A program made the translations under genes and the position numbers. From Cupriavidus basilensis (GTDB lineage: Bacteria > Pseudomonadota > Gammaproteobacteria > Burkholderiales > Burkholderiaceae), in the NCBI RefSeq assembly GCF_000876015.1, contig NZ_BBQM01000012.1, positions 496,001 through 560,000 on the forward strand: DNA of 64,000 nt, given 5' to 3'. Of this stretch, positions 1 to 8,814 are shown piece by piece (the first letter of the stretch is position 1; each line of letters opens with the position of its first letter). The notes beneath the pieces were generated by a model. That model did not search any database. It saw only the letters and a list, made by a program, of their open reading frames with translations, and had not been told where the DNA came from.

Positions 1-1194
1 GAGTGCCGGCGCTACCTGGCCCGCGCCGCCGCGCCCGGCTGGGAAGGGCTGGACGCGCTGCTGGCCGATGCCGGCGGCGGCAACGCACACGGCAATGCGC
101 ACCACAACGCCGCGCCGCCGCTGGCCGCCACCCGCCCCGACGACGTGGCCGCCATCATGTACACCTCCGGCACCACCGGCAACCCCAAGGGCGCCATGCT
201 CACGCACGGCAACTTCTGGATCAACAACCTCAACGTCACCATGATGAGTGACATCGCCAGCACCGATGTCGGGCTCAACTTCGCGCCGCTGTTCCACGTC
301 GGCGGCATGTGCTGCATCACGCTGCCGATCCTGATGGCCGGCGGCCACCTCGTCCTGCAGCGCAGCTTCGACCCCGCCGCCGTGATGCGCGACATCGCCA
401 CCCACCGCGTGACGCTCAGCTTCGCCGTGCCCGCCATGCTGCTGTTCATCAGCCAGCATCCGGACTTCGCGCGCGCCGACCTCTCCAGCGTGCGCGGCAT
501 CTCCGTGGGCGGCGCGCCCATGCCCGAGCCGCTGCTGCGCCTGTTCTCCGCGCGCGGCATCCCCGTCAACCAGGGCTACGGCCTGACCGAGACCGCCGCC
601 GCCACCACCTTCCTCGCGCCCGAGCGCGGCGCGGACAAGCTCGGCTCGTGCGGCACGCCGGCCATGCTCACCGAAGTCTGCATCCGCGCGTTCAACGGCG
701 CTCCCGTTGCCACCGCGCGGGAGCGCGGCGAGATCTGCGTGCGCGGCGGCAACGTCATGAAAGGCTACTGGAACCGCCCCGACGCCACCGCCGGCGCGTT
801 CTACCCCGGCGGCTGGTTCCGCACCGGCGACGTCGGCTATACCGACGAGGAGGGCTTCTACTACATCTGCGACCGCCTCAAGGACATGGTCATCACCGGC
901 GGCGAGAACGTCTACCCGGCCGAGGTGGAAAGCGTGCTGTACGACCACCCGGCCATCGCCGAAGTCGCCGTGATCGGCGCGCCCGATGCGCAATGGGGCG
1001 AGCACGTGGTGGCCGTGGTGGCGCTCAAGCCCGGCGCCAGCCTGACGCTGGAAGCACTGCAGGCGTTCGCCGAGCCGCGGCTGGCGCGTTACAAGCTGCC
1101 GCGCGAACTGCGGACGGTGGCGGCGCTGCCGCGCAATCCGACGGGCAAGGTGCTGAAGATCCGGCTGCGGGAGCAGGGCGGGCAGGGCGGCTAG
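1..1194 (+). CDS. Acyl-CoA synthetase, 5' end cut by window
   Basis: This is the C-terminal part of a class I adenylate-forming enzyme that activates a carboxylic acid to acyl-AMP and then acyl-CoA. The reading frame is open from base 1, so the start lies upstream. Visible are the AMP-binding P-loop YTSGTTGNPKG (bases 160-192), the GYGLTET motif near base 575, the RTGDVGY hinge region, the GGENVYPAEVE motif of fatty-acid and aromatic-acid ligases, and the C-terminal PTGK lysine that adenylates the substrate. It ends 300 bases before an unrelated MFS gene. The family is certain. The acid used cannot be read from the sequence, and a medium- or long-chain fatty acid or an aryl acid are all possible. 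Confidence 0.9.
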   Translation, partial: ECRRYLARAAAPGWEGLDALLADAGGGNAHGNAHHNAAPPLAATRPDDVAAIMYTSGTTGNPKGAMLTHGNFWINNLNVTMMSDIASTDVGLNFAPLFHVGGMCCITLPILMAGGHLVLQRSFDPAAVMRDIATHRVTLSFAVPAMLLFISQHPDFARADLSSVRGISVGGAPMPEPLLRLFSARGIPVNQGYGLTETAAATTFLAPERGADKLGSCGTPAMLTEVCIRAFNGAPVATARERGEICVRGGNVMKGYWNRPDATAGAFYPGGWFRTGDVGYTDEEGFYYICDRLKDMVITGGENVYPAEVESVLYDHPAIAEVAVIGAPDAQWGEHVVAVVALKPGASLTLEALQAFAEPRLARYKLPRELRTVAALPRNPTGKVLKIRLREQGGQGG

Positions 1195-1494
1195 CCGCCG
1201 TGAGGCTCGCGGCTCGTTGATTTGCCGCGTCGGTCAGGCAATATCCGGGTAAATACCGAAGCGCGTTTCTCCGGCCAGAACCGCCCCATTTCCGGGATTT
1301 TCCGCCGCAGATGGCGTCTTTATCGCTTCGTGTGCACCAATGCAGATCCGGTTGCCGGCTTTTCCTAACCAAGCTGGCGCATTGTGAAAGTCCGTCATAA
1401 GCCGTTCATCTTTTGTCCGTAGCGGGTCCCGGCCGCACCACGTAGATTCTGGTGCAACTCGTGGTCCGAGATACAGAAAAAAGGATGGATTGAC

Positions 1495-2820
1495 ATGACT
1501 GCCCCCATTGCGATGCCGCCCGAGATTGCAAGAAAGATCGCCTGGCGGCTGGCGCCGCTGATGATCCTGATGTACATGGCGAACCAGCTCGACCGTGCCA
1601 ACATCGGCTACGCCGCGCTGACCATGAACCATGAGCTTGGCATGACGGCGGCCCAGTTCGGCCTCGCGGCAAGCCTGTTCTTTCTCGGTTATGTCCTGTT
1701 CGAGGTGCCAAGCAACCTGTGCATGTACCGCTTCGGCGCGCGCCTGTGGATGACGCGGATCATGCTGACCTGGGGCGTGGCGTCGTCGCTGACCAGCCTC
1801 GTGCCCAATGCCCAGTGGCTTTACGTGGCGCGCTTCTGCCTGGGCGTGTTCGAGGCCGGGCTGTTCCCCGGCATGGTCTATTACCTGACGCTCTGGCTGC
1901 CCACGCGCGACCGCGTCTGGATGATGTCCCTGTTCGTGACCGCGATCCCGCTGACCGGCGTGCTGGGCGCCCCGGTTTCCACCTGGCTGATGGAGAACGT
2001 GACGGTGTTCGGGCTGTCGGGCTGGCGCGCCATGATCTTCCTCGAAGGCCTGCCGTCCGTGATCCTCGGCATCGTGGTGTATTTCTACCTGCCGGACAGC
2101 CCGGCCAAGGCACGCTGGTTCTCCGCGTCCGAGCAATCGACCATCGCCGCGGTGCTGGCGCAGGAACAGGCCTCGGCAAGCAAGCGGGCCGGCCACGGCC
2201 TGGCCTGCGTCATCGCCAACGGGCGGGTCTGGGCGCTGGGCGTGGTGTACTTCGGCATCAACGCCGGCATCGTGTCCCTGCTGTATTTCCTGCCGCAGGT
2301 GGTCGCCTCGTTCGAGAAGACGCTCGGCGTCAAGTACACGATTCCCCAGATCGGCATGATCACCGCCATCCCCTTCGCGTTCGCGGTGGCCAGCATGCTG
2401 GTGTGGGGCCGCATCGTGAAGCGGCACCGCATCACCAGCCTGCACATCGCCGGGCCGCTGCTGGTGTGCGCCGCCGCGCTGACGGTCGCCATGTGGATGC
2501 GCTCGCCCTACGGCACCATCGCCGCCTTCGCGGTGGGAACGGCGGCTTGCTTCTGTACAATGACGACCTTCTGGCAACTGCCCAGCCGCTTCCTGGCCGA
2601 GCGCGCCGCCGCGGCGGGTATCGCGCTCATCACCAGCCTGGGAGTCTGCGCCGGTTTCGTGCTGCCCTATTTCATCGGCTGGTCCAAGGACGTCTCGGGC
2701 CACTTCGCCATCGCGTTCTATGGCGTCTCCGCCCTGATGCTGGTGTCGGCCTGCGTGGTCGTGGCGCTGGAGAGCAGCCGGGCGCCGGGGGCGGCGGCAA
2801 GGCCACAAGCGGTAAGCTGA
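1495..2820 (+). CDS. MFS transporter, anion:cation symporter (ACS) type
   Basis: This 441-residue, 12-helix major facilitator sits in the inner membrane and is of the type that imports tartrate, phthalate, glucarate or related organic acids with protons. The start has a helix-rich pattern beginning with LAPLMILMYMANQLDRANIGYA, typical of the ACS family, and the central loop and second six-helix bundle are complete. An AAGGAT ribosome site lies about 14 bases before the ATG. No enzyme gene is adjacent on the same strand, so the substrate is unknown. The last coding bases form the first unit of a triplicated 18-bp repeat that includes the stop codon. The preceding 300 bases (1195-1494) show no gene and no convincing promoter. 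Confidence 0.9.
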   Translation: MTAPIAMPPEIARKIAWRLAPLMILMYMANQLDRANIGYAALTMNHELGMTAAQFGLAASLFFLGYVLFEVPSNLCMYRFGARLWMTRIMLTWGVASSLTSLVPNAQWLYVARFCLGVFEAGLFPGMVYYLTLWLPTRDRVWMMSLFVTAIPLTGVLGAPVSTWLMENVTVFGLSGWRAMIFLEGLPSVILGIVVYFYLPDSPAKARWFSASEQSTIAAVLAQEQASASKRAGHGLACVIANGRVWALGVVYFGINAGIVSLLYFLPQVVASFEKTLGVKYTIPQIGMITAIPFAFAVASMLVWGRIVKRHRITSLHIAGPLLVCAAALTVAMWMRSPYGTIAAFAVGTAACFCTMTTFWQLPSRFLAERAAAAGIALITSLGVCAGFVLPYFIGWSKDVSGHFAIAFYGVSALMLVSACVVVALESSRAPGAAARPQAVS

Positions 2821-2856
2821 CCACAAGCGGTAAGCTGACCACAAGCGGTAAGCTGA
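2803..2856. repeat. 18-bp tandem repeat, three perfect copies
   Basis: The unit CCACAAGCGGTAAGCTGA occurs at 2803-2820, 2821-2838 and 2839-2856 without a mismatch. The TGA ending the first unit is the stop codon of the MFS gene. Because 18 is divisible by three, the later units only repeat the same stop in the same frame, so copy-number change would not alter the protein. The array lies between the stop and the terminator hairpin, so it would be transcribed. Confidence 0.95.
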
Positions 2857-2872
2857 CCTTGTCGGCAGCCTA

Positions 2873-2903
2873 AGGGTGCGGTCCGGCGGACCGCGCCCTT
2901 TTT
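2873..2903 (+). terminator. Rho-independent terminator after the MFS gene
   Basis: A 12-bp stem AGGGTGCGGTCC / GGACCGCGCCCT (one G-T pair) with a 3-base loop GGC is followed directly by four T residues. It lies 52 bases after the MFS stop and 60 bases before the next gene, so it separates the two transcription units. Confidence 0.88.
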
Positions 2904-2964
2904 ACCTTTGATCTGCCCGTACCGGACAAGCCGAAGGGCCGCCAACCAGGGCAAGGAGTAAACA

Positions 2965-3882
2965 ATGCGTCGTGGCGTACCAAGCCTGGGATCGTTGCAG
3001 GCGTTCGAGGCGTCCGCCAGGCACGAGAGCTTTTCGAAGGCCGCCGCGGAACTGGCCCAGACCCACGGGGCCGTCTGCAAGAAGGTCAACGAGCTGGAAG
3101 AAGACCTGGGCGTGGCCCTGTTCCACCGCGTGCGCCAGCGCCTCGTGCTGACGCCGGCCGGCGCCGAATACGCGCGCCGCATCCGCGTGCACCTGGACCA
3201 GATCCGCCGCGACACGATCGAGCTGATCCGCTCGGAGAGCGAGCTGCATCTGGACGTGGCGGTCGGCGTCTCGTTCGCCGCGCAGTGGCTGGTGCCGCGC
3301 CTGCAGAGTTTCTATGACCTGAACCCCGACATCCGCCTGCACATCATCGGGCGGGACCAGCCGAATTTCTTCGACGACTCCAATTTCGACGCGACCATCT
3401 ATTTCGGCCAGCATCTGTGGGCGGGCATGACCGGCGCCGCGCTGGTCAGCGACGACCGCCTGGTGCTGGTGTGCGCGCCGGTCTGGTGCGACGGGCAGCG
3501 CGAGCTGCCGCTCGAGCGCATTGCCGCGGCGCCGTGGATCTACACGCGCGACATCCCGGCGGCCTGGACCGACTGGGGCGAATCGCTGGTCGGGCGGCCG
3601 CTGGAGCACGACGCGCCGACACCGCACTACGACATGTTCGTCATGTCCATCAACGCCACGGTGGCGGGGCAGGGCCTGGCGCTGCTGCCGCGCAGCCTGG
3701 TCGACCGCGAGCTGGCCAGCGGGCAACTGGTCATCGCGCACCCGCACTTCGTGCCGAGCCCGAGCAACATCTATTTCGCGTTTCCCGAGCAGCGGCGCCA
3801 CTGGGAGCCCGTGCGCCGGTTCGAGGCATGGCTGATCGACGCGGCGGCCAGCTACGTCCGGCGCGTGCAGGGCGCCGGTTGA
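2965..3882 (+). CDS. LysR-family transcriptional regulator (GcvA-like)
   Basis: This 305-residue LysR-type regulator has an N-terminal winged helix-turn-helix (about residues 5-65, FEASARHESFSKAAAELAQT) and a two-lobe co-inducer domain. The wording around 'LRWLVPRL'-type motifs (here AAQWLVPRLQSFYDLNPDIRL) is that of the GcvA/AmpR subgroup. A CAAGGAG ribosome site precedes the ATG. The gene starts after a strong terminator, and a class II aldolase gene converges on it 13 bases beyond its stop. It therefore has no divergent partner, so its target cannot be deduced from position; the aldolase and the upstream MFS gene are the nearest candidates. Confidence 0.9.
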   Translation: MRRGVPSLGSLQAFEASARHESFSKAAAELAQTHGAVCKKVNELEEDLGVALFHRVRQRLVLTPAGAEYARRIRVHLDQIRRDTIELIRSESELHLDVAVGVSFAAQWLVPRLQSFYDLNPDIRLHIIGRDQPNFFDDSNFDATIYFGQHLWAGMTGAALVSDDRLVLVCAPVWCDGQRELPLERIAAAPWIYTRDIPAAWTDWGESLVGRPLEHDAPTPHYDMFVMSINATVAGQGLALLPRSLVDRELASGQLVIAHPHFVPSPSNIYFAFPEQRRHWEPVRRFEAWLIDAAASYVRRVQGAG

Positions 3883-3895
3883 AGCGGGCGCGCGG

Positions 3896-4711
3896 CTACC
3901 GGATGGCCGCCTGGTAGGCGCGCAGGTCCGGGCTCTCGCGCAGCAACTGTTCGAACAGGCCCTGGAAACCCAGCCACGCCACATAGTCGGAGCCGATCTG
4001 GCGGCGCACGGAGCGCGCTTCCTCATCGGACAGCACGCTGAACTCGCCGGCCGCCTCGGCCAGCAGCTGGATCTGGCAGCAGCGTTCCATCGCCACGAAG
4101 CGGAAGGCCGCCGCGTCGACCGAGGTGCCGACCGTCAGCAGGCCGTGATTGACCAGCACCGCCGCCCGCCGGTCGCCCATCGACTGCGCGATGCGCCGCC
4201 CTTCGTCCGCCGCCAGCACCAGCACGTCGCCCTGAAACGCCACCTGGTCCTCGAAGAACAGGCAGGCCTCCTGGTTGATCGGCAGCAGCGTCCGGCGCCG
4301 CGCCGAGAACGCGCGGCCATAGACGGAATGCGTGTGCGCGGCGGCAACCACGTCGGGATTGCTGCCGTGAATTCCGCAATGGATCGCCGCCGCCGCCGCG
4401 TTCACCGGGCCGGTGCCCGCGTGGACCTTGCCGTGCTCGTCGATGCAGATCAGGTCGTCGGGGTGGATGGCGGAGAAATGCTGCGCATAGGCATTGACCC
4501 AGAAGCGGTCCGCATGCTCCGGGTCGCGCACCGTGATGTGGCCGGCGATGCCTTCGGCCAGCCCGAAGCGGGCGAAGATGCGGAACGCGGCGGCCAGCCG
4601 CAGCTTGCGGTCCCGGCGCGTGGCGTCGAGGGAATCGAATGCCTTCGGTGCGGGCAGGGCGCCGCCGATGGGCGTCGGGATCTGCAGGGCGCTATTCGCG
4701 ATGTCGTTCAC
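3896..4711 (-). CDS. Class II aldolase/adducin family protein
   Basis: This 271-residue cytoplasmic protein has the class II aldolase/adducin fold, which uses a zinc ion held by three histidines for aldol cleavage or decarboxylation of sugar phosphates and hydroxy acids. The zinc ligands are visible in AAHTHSVYG and in NHGLL, together with the family sequence FSAIHPDDLICID. The ATG at 4711 is the only start that includes the normal N-terminus. It is convergent with the LysR gene to its left. About 200 bases upstream hold no gene. The substrate is not identifiable; relatives include fuculose-phosphate aldolase and many uncharacterised 'class II aldolase' proteins of Burkholderiales. Confidence 0.88.
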   Translation of the reverse strand: MNDIANSALQIPTPIGGALPAPKAFDSLDATRRDRKLRLAAAFRIFARFGLAEGIAGHITVRDPEHADRFWVNAYAQHFSAIHPDDLICIDEHGKVHAGTGPVNAAAAAIHCGIHGSNPDVVAAAHTHSVYGRAFSARRRTLLPINQEACLFFEDQVAFQGDVLVLAADEGRRIAQSMGDRRAAVLVNHGLLTVGTSVDAAAFRFVAMERCCQIQLLAEAAGEFSVLSDEEARSVRRQIGSDYVAWLGFQGLFEQLLRESPDLRAYQAAIR

Positions 4712-4918
4712 AAAGGTTCCAGATGGCTTGAGCAGATCCCATTCTGGGCGAGGCCGGCAGGCGCCGCTATCGATGAATACTCACAGGCTGTTGATGGATT
4801 GGCAGCAGCGCGCCGCGGGCCCCGCCGGGTGGCCGCTGGCGTGCCGGCAGCCTCGCCCGCCAGCCACTACAATGGCGCATCGCCCGGCCTCCCGCCGGGC
4901 CGGATTCTGGAGTCGAAG

Positions 4919-5842
4919 ATGCGTATTCTGGTTGTCGGAGCGGGCGCCACTGGCGGCTATTTCGGCGCGCGGCTGTTGCAGGCCGGGCGCGACGTGACGT
5001 TCCTGGTGCGCCCGCGGCGCGCCGCCCAACTGGCCGAGCACGGCCTGAAGGTCAAGAGCCAGCACGGCGACCTGCATTTCCCCAACCCGCCGCTGGTGCA
5101 GGTCGGGCAGATCGCGCAACCGTATGACGTGGTGCTGCTCAGTTGCAAGGCCTACGACCTCGACAGCGCGATGGACGGTTTCGCGCCCGCCGTGGGCCCG
5201 GGCACGGTCATCATCCCGCTGCTCAACGGCATGCAGCATCTCGACAAGCTCGATGCCCGCTTCGGCGCCGAACGGGTCATGGGCGGCCGCTGCCTGATTT
5301 CCAGCACGCTGGACGAGCAGGGCACCATCCTCCATCTCTCGGCCTTCCACGTGCTGTCCTTCGGCGAGCGTCCGTCCGGCAGCAGCGACCGCGCGCAGGC
5401 CCTGGCCGCCGTGTTCGGGGACGCCGGCTTCGACGTGCAGGGCAGCGAGGCCATGCTGCAGGACATGTGGGAGAAATGGCTGTTCCTGGCCACGCTGGCA
5501 TCCTCCACCTGCCTGATGCGGGCAGCCGTGGGCGACATCCTGGCCGCCCCGCACGGGCGCGACGTGATCGCGGCCCTGCTCGACGAGTGCACCGCCATCG
5601 CCGCGGCCAACGGCTATCCCGCGCGCGCGCCGGCGCTGGAACAGGCGGCGGCCTCGCTGTTCAAGGAAGGCTCGCCGATGACGGCGTCGATGCTGCGCGA
5701 CCTCGAGCGCGGCGGCGCCATCGAATCCGACCAGATCGTGGGCGACCTGCTGGCGCGCCGCGGCCCGGTGCCGGCGCCGACGCTGCGGATGGCGCTGGCC
5801 AGCCTGAAGGCCTACGAGGCGCGCCGCGCGCGCGGCGGCTGA
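4919..5842 (+). CDS. 2-dehydropantoate 2-reductase family protein
   Basis: This 307-residue protein belongs to the ApbA/PanE family, which reduces ketopantoate to pantoate with NADPH in pantothenate synthesis. The Rossmann motif VGAGATGGYFGARL is at residues 6-19, and SCKAYDLDSAM and the conserved NGMQHLDKL follow, with a helical C-terminal domain. I chose the ATG at 4919 because the glycine motif starts five residues after it; the frame is open further upstream but with no homology-like sequence. No pan genes are near. Many Burkholderiales carry several paralogues of this family that act on other 2-keto acids, so the biosynthetic role is uncertain. Confidence 0.88.
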   Translation: MRILVVGAGATGGYFGARLLQAGRDVTFLVRPRRAAQLAEHGLKVKSQHGDLHFPNPPLVQVGQIAQPYDVVLLSCKAYDLDSAMDGFAPAVGPGTVIIPLLNGMQHLDKLDARFGAERVMGGRCLISSTLDEQGTILHLSAFHVLSFGERPSGSSDRAQALAAVFGDAGFDVQGSEAMLQDMWEKWLFLATLASSTCLMRAAVGDILAAPHGRDVIAALLDECTAIAAANGYPARAPALEQAAASLFKEGSPMTASMLRDLERGGAIESDQIVGDLLARRGPVPAPTLRMALASLKAYEARRARGG

Positions 5843-5866
5843 CCGGCCATCCCGCCGGGCGGCACC

Positions 5867-6799
5867 TCAATCCGGCTTGCCGGCCCGCAGCGCCGCGATC
5901 AGCCGCCGGGCCGCCGCCGAGAGCGTGCCGCCGCGCCGCGTGACGATGCCGAAGGTGTCGTTGCGCGACTGCATCTTCACCGGCAGGATGCGCAGCATCT
6001 TCTGGCGCGCGTAGGGCTCGGCCACGCTGGTCGGCAGCAGCGACACGAGGTTGGCACTGCCTTGCAGCAAGGCCACCGTGACCAGCGTGGAGGCCGTGGT
6101 GATGGCGTTGGCCGGCATGCTCATGCCGGCCAGGTCCAGTTCGCGCAGCAGCAGCGCGTGCATCGGCATCTGGGCGGGATAGATGACCCAGCGGTATCTC
6201 GCCAGGTCGGCAAAGGCGAGTTCGCGCGCGCGCGGCGCCGCGTGGGCGTGGCCGACCACCACCGAGATCGGCTCGTTGCCCAGCGCCTCGTAGCGGTAGC
6301 GGGCGGGCTGATCGCTCACCAGCGCGCGGCCGATGACGAGGTCCAGCCGGCCGTCGTCGAGCAGGCCCAGCATGCGCAGGCTGGTGTCTTCCACGATCTC
6401 GATCGACAGGTTGGGCTGCTCCGCCTGGAGGCTGGCCAGCGCGGGCGCCAGCACGCCGGTGACGGCGCCCATGATGACCCCCACGGCAAGCCGCCCGGCC
6501 GTGCCCGAGCGGATTTCGGCCATGTCCTGGCACAGCGCGGTAAGGTCCGTGGCCAGCAGCCGCGCATAGCGGATCACGCAATGGCCGAACGGGTTGGGCC
6601 GCATGCCGGTCCGGGTCCGCTCGAACAGCGGCGCGTCCAGCATGCTCTCCAGTTCCTGCAGGGCCTTGCTGGCGGCCGATTGCGTCATGGCCATGACGGA
6701 TGCCGCCTGGTGCAGCGATTTGTGGTCGTCCAGCGCGATCAGCAACTGCAGTTGCTTCATGCGCAGGCGCGACATCAGTACGTCGAGGGTGGCTCTCAT
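5867..6799 (-). CDS. LysR-family regulator (GbpR-like)
   Basis: This 310-residue LysR-type regulator has its helix-turn-helix at about residues 12-70 (SLHQAASVMAMTQSAASKAL) and a complete effector domain. The ATG at 6799 is chosen because it gives the usual N-terminus; upstream in-frame codons run into the promoter region. It is divergent from the AraD-like dehydratase gene at 6963, and a 7-bp inverted repeat lies between them. The sequence style (LRMKQLQLLIALDDHKSLHQ) is that of GbpR regulators of sugar-binding proteins and arabinose or galactose catabolism. That agrees with control of the neighbouring L-arabinose-pathway-like enzyme. Confidence 0.88.
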   Translation of the reverse strand: MRATLDVLMSRLRMKQLQLLIALDDHKSLHQAASVMAMTQSAASKALQELESMLDAPLFERTRTGMRPNPFGHCVIRYARLLATDLTALCQDMAEIRSGTAGRLAVGVIMGAVTGVLAPALASLQAEQPNLSIEIVEDTSLRMLGLLDDGRLDLVIGRALVSDQPARYRYEALGNEPISVVVGHAHAAPRARELAFADLARYRWVIYPAQMPMHALLLRELDLAGMSMPANAITTASTLVTVALLQGSANLVSLLPTSVAEPYARQKMLRILPVKMQSRNDTFGIVTRRGGTLSAAARRLIAALRAGKPD

Positions 6800-6876
6800 G
6801 GGCGTGCGGCGTTCCTGGTCAGGTCTTGTCCGGCAGGCCGGTGAGTCGCAAAAGCGATCACCAGATGGAAAGGTTT

Positions 6877-6910
6877 CAATATACATCGGACGCCGGACGC
6901 TCTTATATTG
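6877..6910. promoter_or_regulatory. Inverted repeat in the LysR/AraD-like divergent promoter
   Basis: CAATATA (6877-6883) and TATATTG (6904-6910) form a perfect 7-bp inverted repeat with a 20-base spacer in the 163-base gap between the divergent LysR and dehydratase genes. The right arm could also serve as a -10 element (TATATT) for the dehydratase gene. This geometry suits a LysR-type binding site, but the assignment rests on position only. Confidence 0.5.
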
Positions 6911-6962
6911 CGCAAGCACCCGAGACAAGAACACGGCCCCCGCGCACGACAAGGAGACAGAC

Positions 6963-7895
6963 ATGACCCAGCCCGCCCGCCAAACCGCCTACCGGGGCGT
7001 ATTCCCGGTCGCGCCGACCATCTTCGACGAGCAGGGCGGCCTCGACCTCGACGGCCAGCGCCGCTGCATCGACTTCATGATCGACGCCGGCTCCAACGGC
7101 ATCTGCATCCTGGCCAACTTCTCGGAGCAGTTCGTGCTGACCGACGCCGAGCGCAGCACGCTGATGGCCACGGTGCTCGACCACGTGGCGGGGCGCGTGC
7201 CGGTGATCGTCACCACCACGCACTTCAGCTCGCGCATCTGCGCCGAGCGCAGCCGCGCCGCGCAGGACGCCGGCGCCGCGATGGTGATGGTGATGCCGCC
7301 GTACCACGGCGCCACCATCCGCGTGCCCGAGCACGCCATCCATGCGTTCTACGCCACGGTGTCCGACGCCATCGACATCCCCATCATGATCCAGGACGCG
7401 CCGGTCAGCGGCACCACGCTGTCCGCGCCGTTCCTCGCGCGCATGGCGAAGGAAATCGCCAACGTGTCGTATTTCAAGATCGAGGTGCCGCAATCGGCGG
7501 CCAAGCTGCGCGAGCTGATCGCGCTCGGCGGCGACGCCATCGTCGGCCCGTGGGACGGCGAGGAAGCCATCACGCTGATGGCCGACCTCGACGCCGGCGC
7601 CACCGGCGCCATGACCGGCGCGGGCTTCCCGGACGGCATCCGCCGCATCGTCGATGCCTACCAGGCCGGCGACGCCGAGGGCGCCGCCGACCACTACCAG
7701 CAATGGCTGCCGCTCATCAACTACGAGAACCGCCAAGGCTGGCTGGCCACCAGCAAGGTGCTGATGAAGGAGGGCGGCGTGATCGCCTCCGACGCGGTGC
7801 GCCATCCGCTCCAGCCGATGCACCCGGCCACGCGCGCGGGGCTGCTCCAGATCGCGCGCCGGCTGGACCCGCTGGTGCTGCGCTGGGGGCGTTGA
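6963..7895 (+). CDS. L-2-keto-3-deoxyarabonate dehydratase-like enzyme (DapA/NanA superfamily)
   Basis: This 310-residue TIM-barrel enzyme belongs to the dihydrodipicolinate synthase/N-acetylneuraminate lyase superfamily. The probable Schiff-base lysine is K172 in VSYFKIEVP. The N-terminal signature GICILANFSEQF and the motif GPWDGEEAITL match, as I remember it, the Azospirillum AraD sequence. That enzyme dehydrates L-2-keto-3-deoxyarabonate to 2-oxoglutarate semialdehyde in the non-phosphorylated L-arabinose pathway. An AAGGAGAC ribosome site precedes the ATG. The divergent LysR gene probably controls it. The other pathway enzymes (dehydrogenase, lactonase, arabonate dehydratase) are not in the window, so a related keto-deoxy acid substrate is possible. 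Confidence 0.8.
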   Translation: MTQPARQTAYRGVFPVAPTIFDEQGGLDLDGQRRCIDFMIDAGSNGICILANFSEQFVLTDAERSTLMATVLDHVAGRVPVIVTTTHFSSRICAERSRAAQDAGAAMVMVMPPYHGATIRVPEHAIHAFYATVSDAIDIPIMIQDAPVSGTTLSAPFLARMAKEIANVSYFKIEVPQSAAKLRELIALGGDAIVGPWDGEEAITLMADLDAGATGAMTGAGFPDGIRRIVDAYQAGDAEGAADHYQQWLPLINYENRQGWLATSKVLMKEGGVIASDAVRHPLQPMHPATRAGLLQIARRLDPLVLRWGR

Positions 7896-8016
7896 GCGGG
7901 CGGCGGACATGCCCGAAACGCCATCCTGCAAGGATCGGCGATTCGGGCTACCCTGTCGGGCCATCCTGACCTTCTATCGGGCCGGCCGCACCGCAGGCCG
8001 CGCCACCAGATCCGCC

Positions 8017-8658
8017 ATGACACAGCCGCTCAGAATCGATTTTGTCTCCGACATCGCCTGCCCGTGGTGCGCCGTCGGCCTGTCCTCGCTCCAGCTTGCG
8101 CTGTCGCGGCTTGGCGACGCCGTGGACGCCGAGATCGTGCTCCATCCGTTCGAGCTGAACCCGCAGATGGGACCGGACGGCGAAGCCATCGTCGACTATC
8201 TCGGCAAGAAATACGGGCGCACGCCCGCGCAGATCGCCGAGACCCAGGCCATGATCCGCGAGCGCGGCGCCGCCGTCGGCTTTGCCTTCGGCCCGCGCGA
8301 ACAGGTCTACAACACCTTCGACGCGCACCGCCTGCTGCACTGGGCCGGCCTGCACGGCAAGCAACTGCCGCTCAAGCTCGCGCTGCTGCGCGCCTACCAT
8401 AGCGACGGCAAGGACCCCAGCAACCACGACGTGCTGGTCGAAGCCGCGCAAGCGGCGGGGCTCGACCCCGCGCAGGCGCGCCAGGTGCTGCAACACGGCG
8501 ACTACGCCGACGAAGTGCGCGCCGAAGAGCAGGAATACCAGGGCATGGGCATCCAGTCCGTGCCGTCGATCATCTTCAACAAGCGCTATCTGCTGACCGG
8601 CGCGCAGCCGGCGGAAGCCTTCGAGCAGGCCATCCGCCAGATCCTGGCCGAAGGCTGA
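8017..8658 (+). CDS. DsbA family oxidoreductase (FrnE-like)
   Basis: This 213-residue protein has a thioredoxin fold with a CPWC active-site motif at residues 15-18 (SDIACPWCAVG), the insertion helical domain, and the cis-proline region QSVPSIIFN near the C-terminus. This is the FrnE/2-hydroxychromene-2-carboxylate isomerase-like group of DsbA proteins. These are usually cytoplasmic disulfide oxidoreductases, and there is no signal peptide here. The ATG at 8017 is used because the first beta strand (LRIDFVSDIACPWC) begins right after it. Neighbours are unrelated and the substrate is unknown. Confidence 0.87.
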   Translation: MTQPLRIDFVSDIACPWCAVGLSSLQLALSRLGDAVDAEIVLHPFELNPQMGPDGEAIVDYLGKKYGRTPAQIAETQAMIRERGAAVGFAFGPREQVYNTFDAHRLLHWAGLHGKQLPLKLALLRAYHSDGKDPSNHDVLVEAAQAAGLDPAQARQVLQHGDYADEVRAEEQEYQGMGIQSVPSIIFNKRYLLTGAQPAEAFEQAIRQILAEG

Positions 8659-8814
8659 ACGCGGCGCGGCGCGCGGCTGCCCCGGTATTGCCGCGCGCAC
8701 GGACCCACGTGACTGCGGCGGCCCGCCCCGAGGGGGCGGGCGAAACTTCCGTGCCATCCCCGTGTCCTTCCCTGCATAATCGCCGCAGTCGCGACGACAC
8801 AGGACGACCGACCG

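Noticed and set aside
2803..2856. CRISPR-like array
   Set aside because: The 18-bp copies are directly adjacent with no spacers and there are no cas genes; the 11-bp and 8-bp arrays at 37045 and 54441 fail for the same reason.
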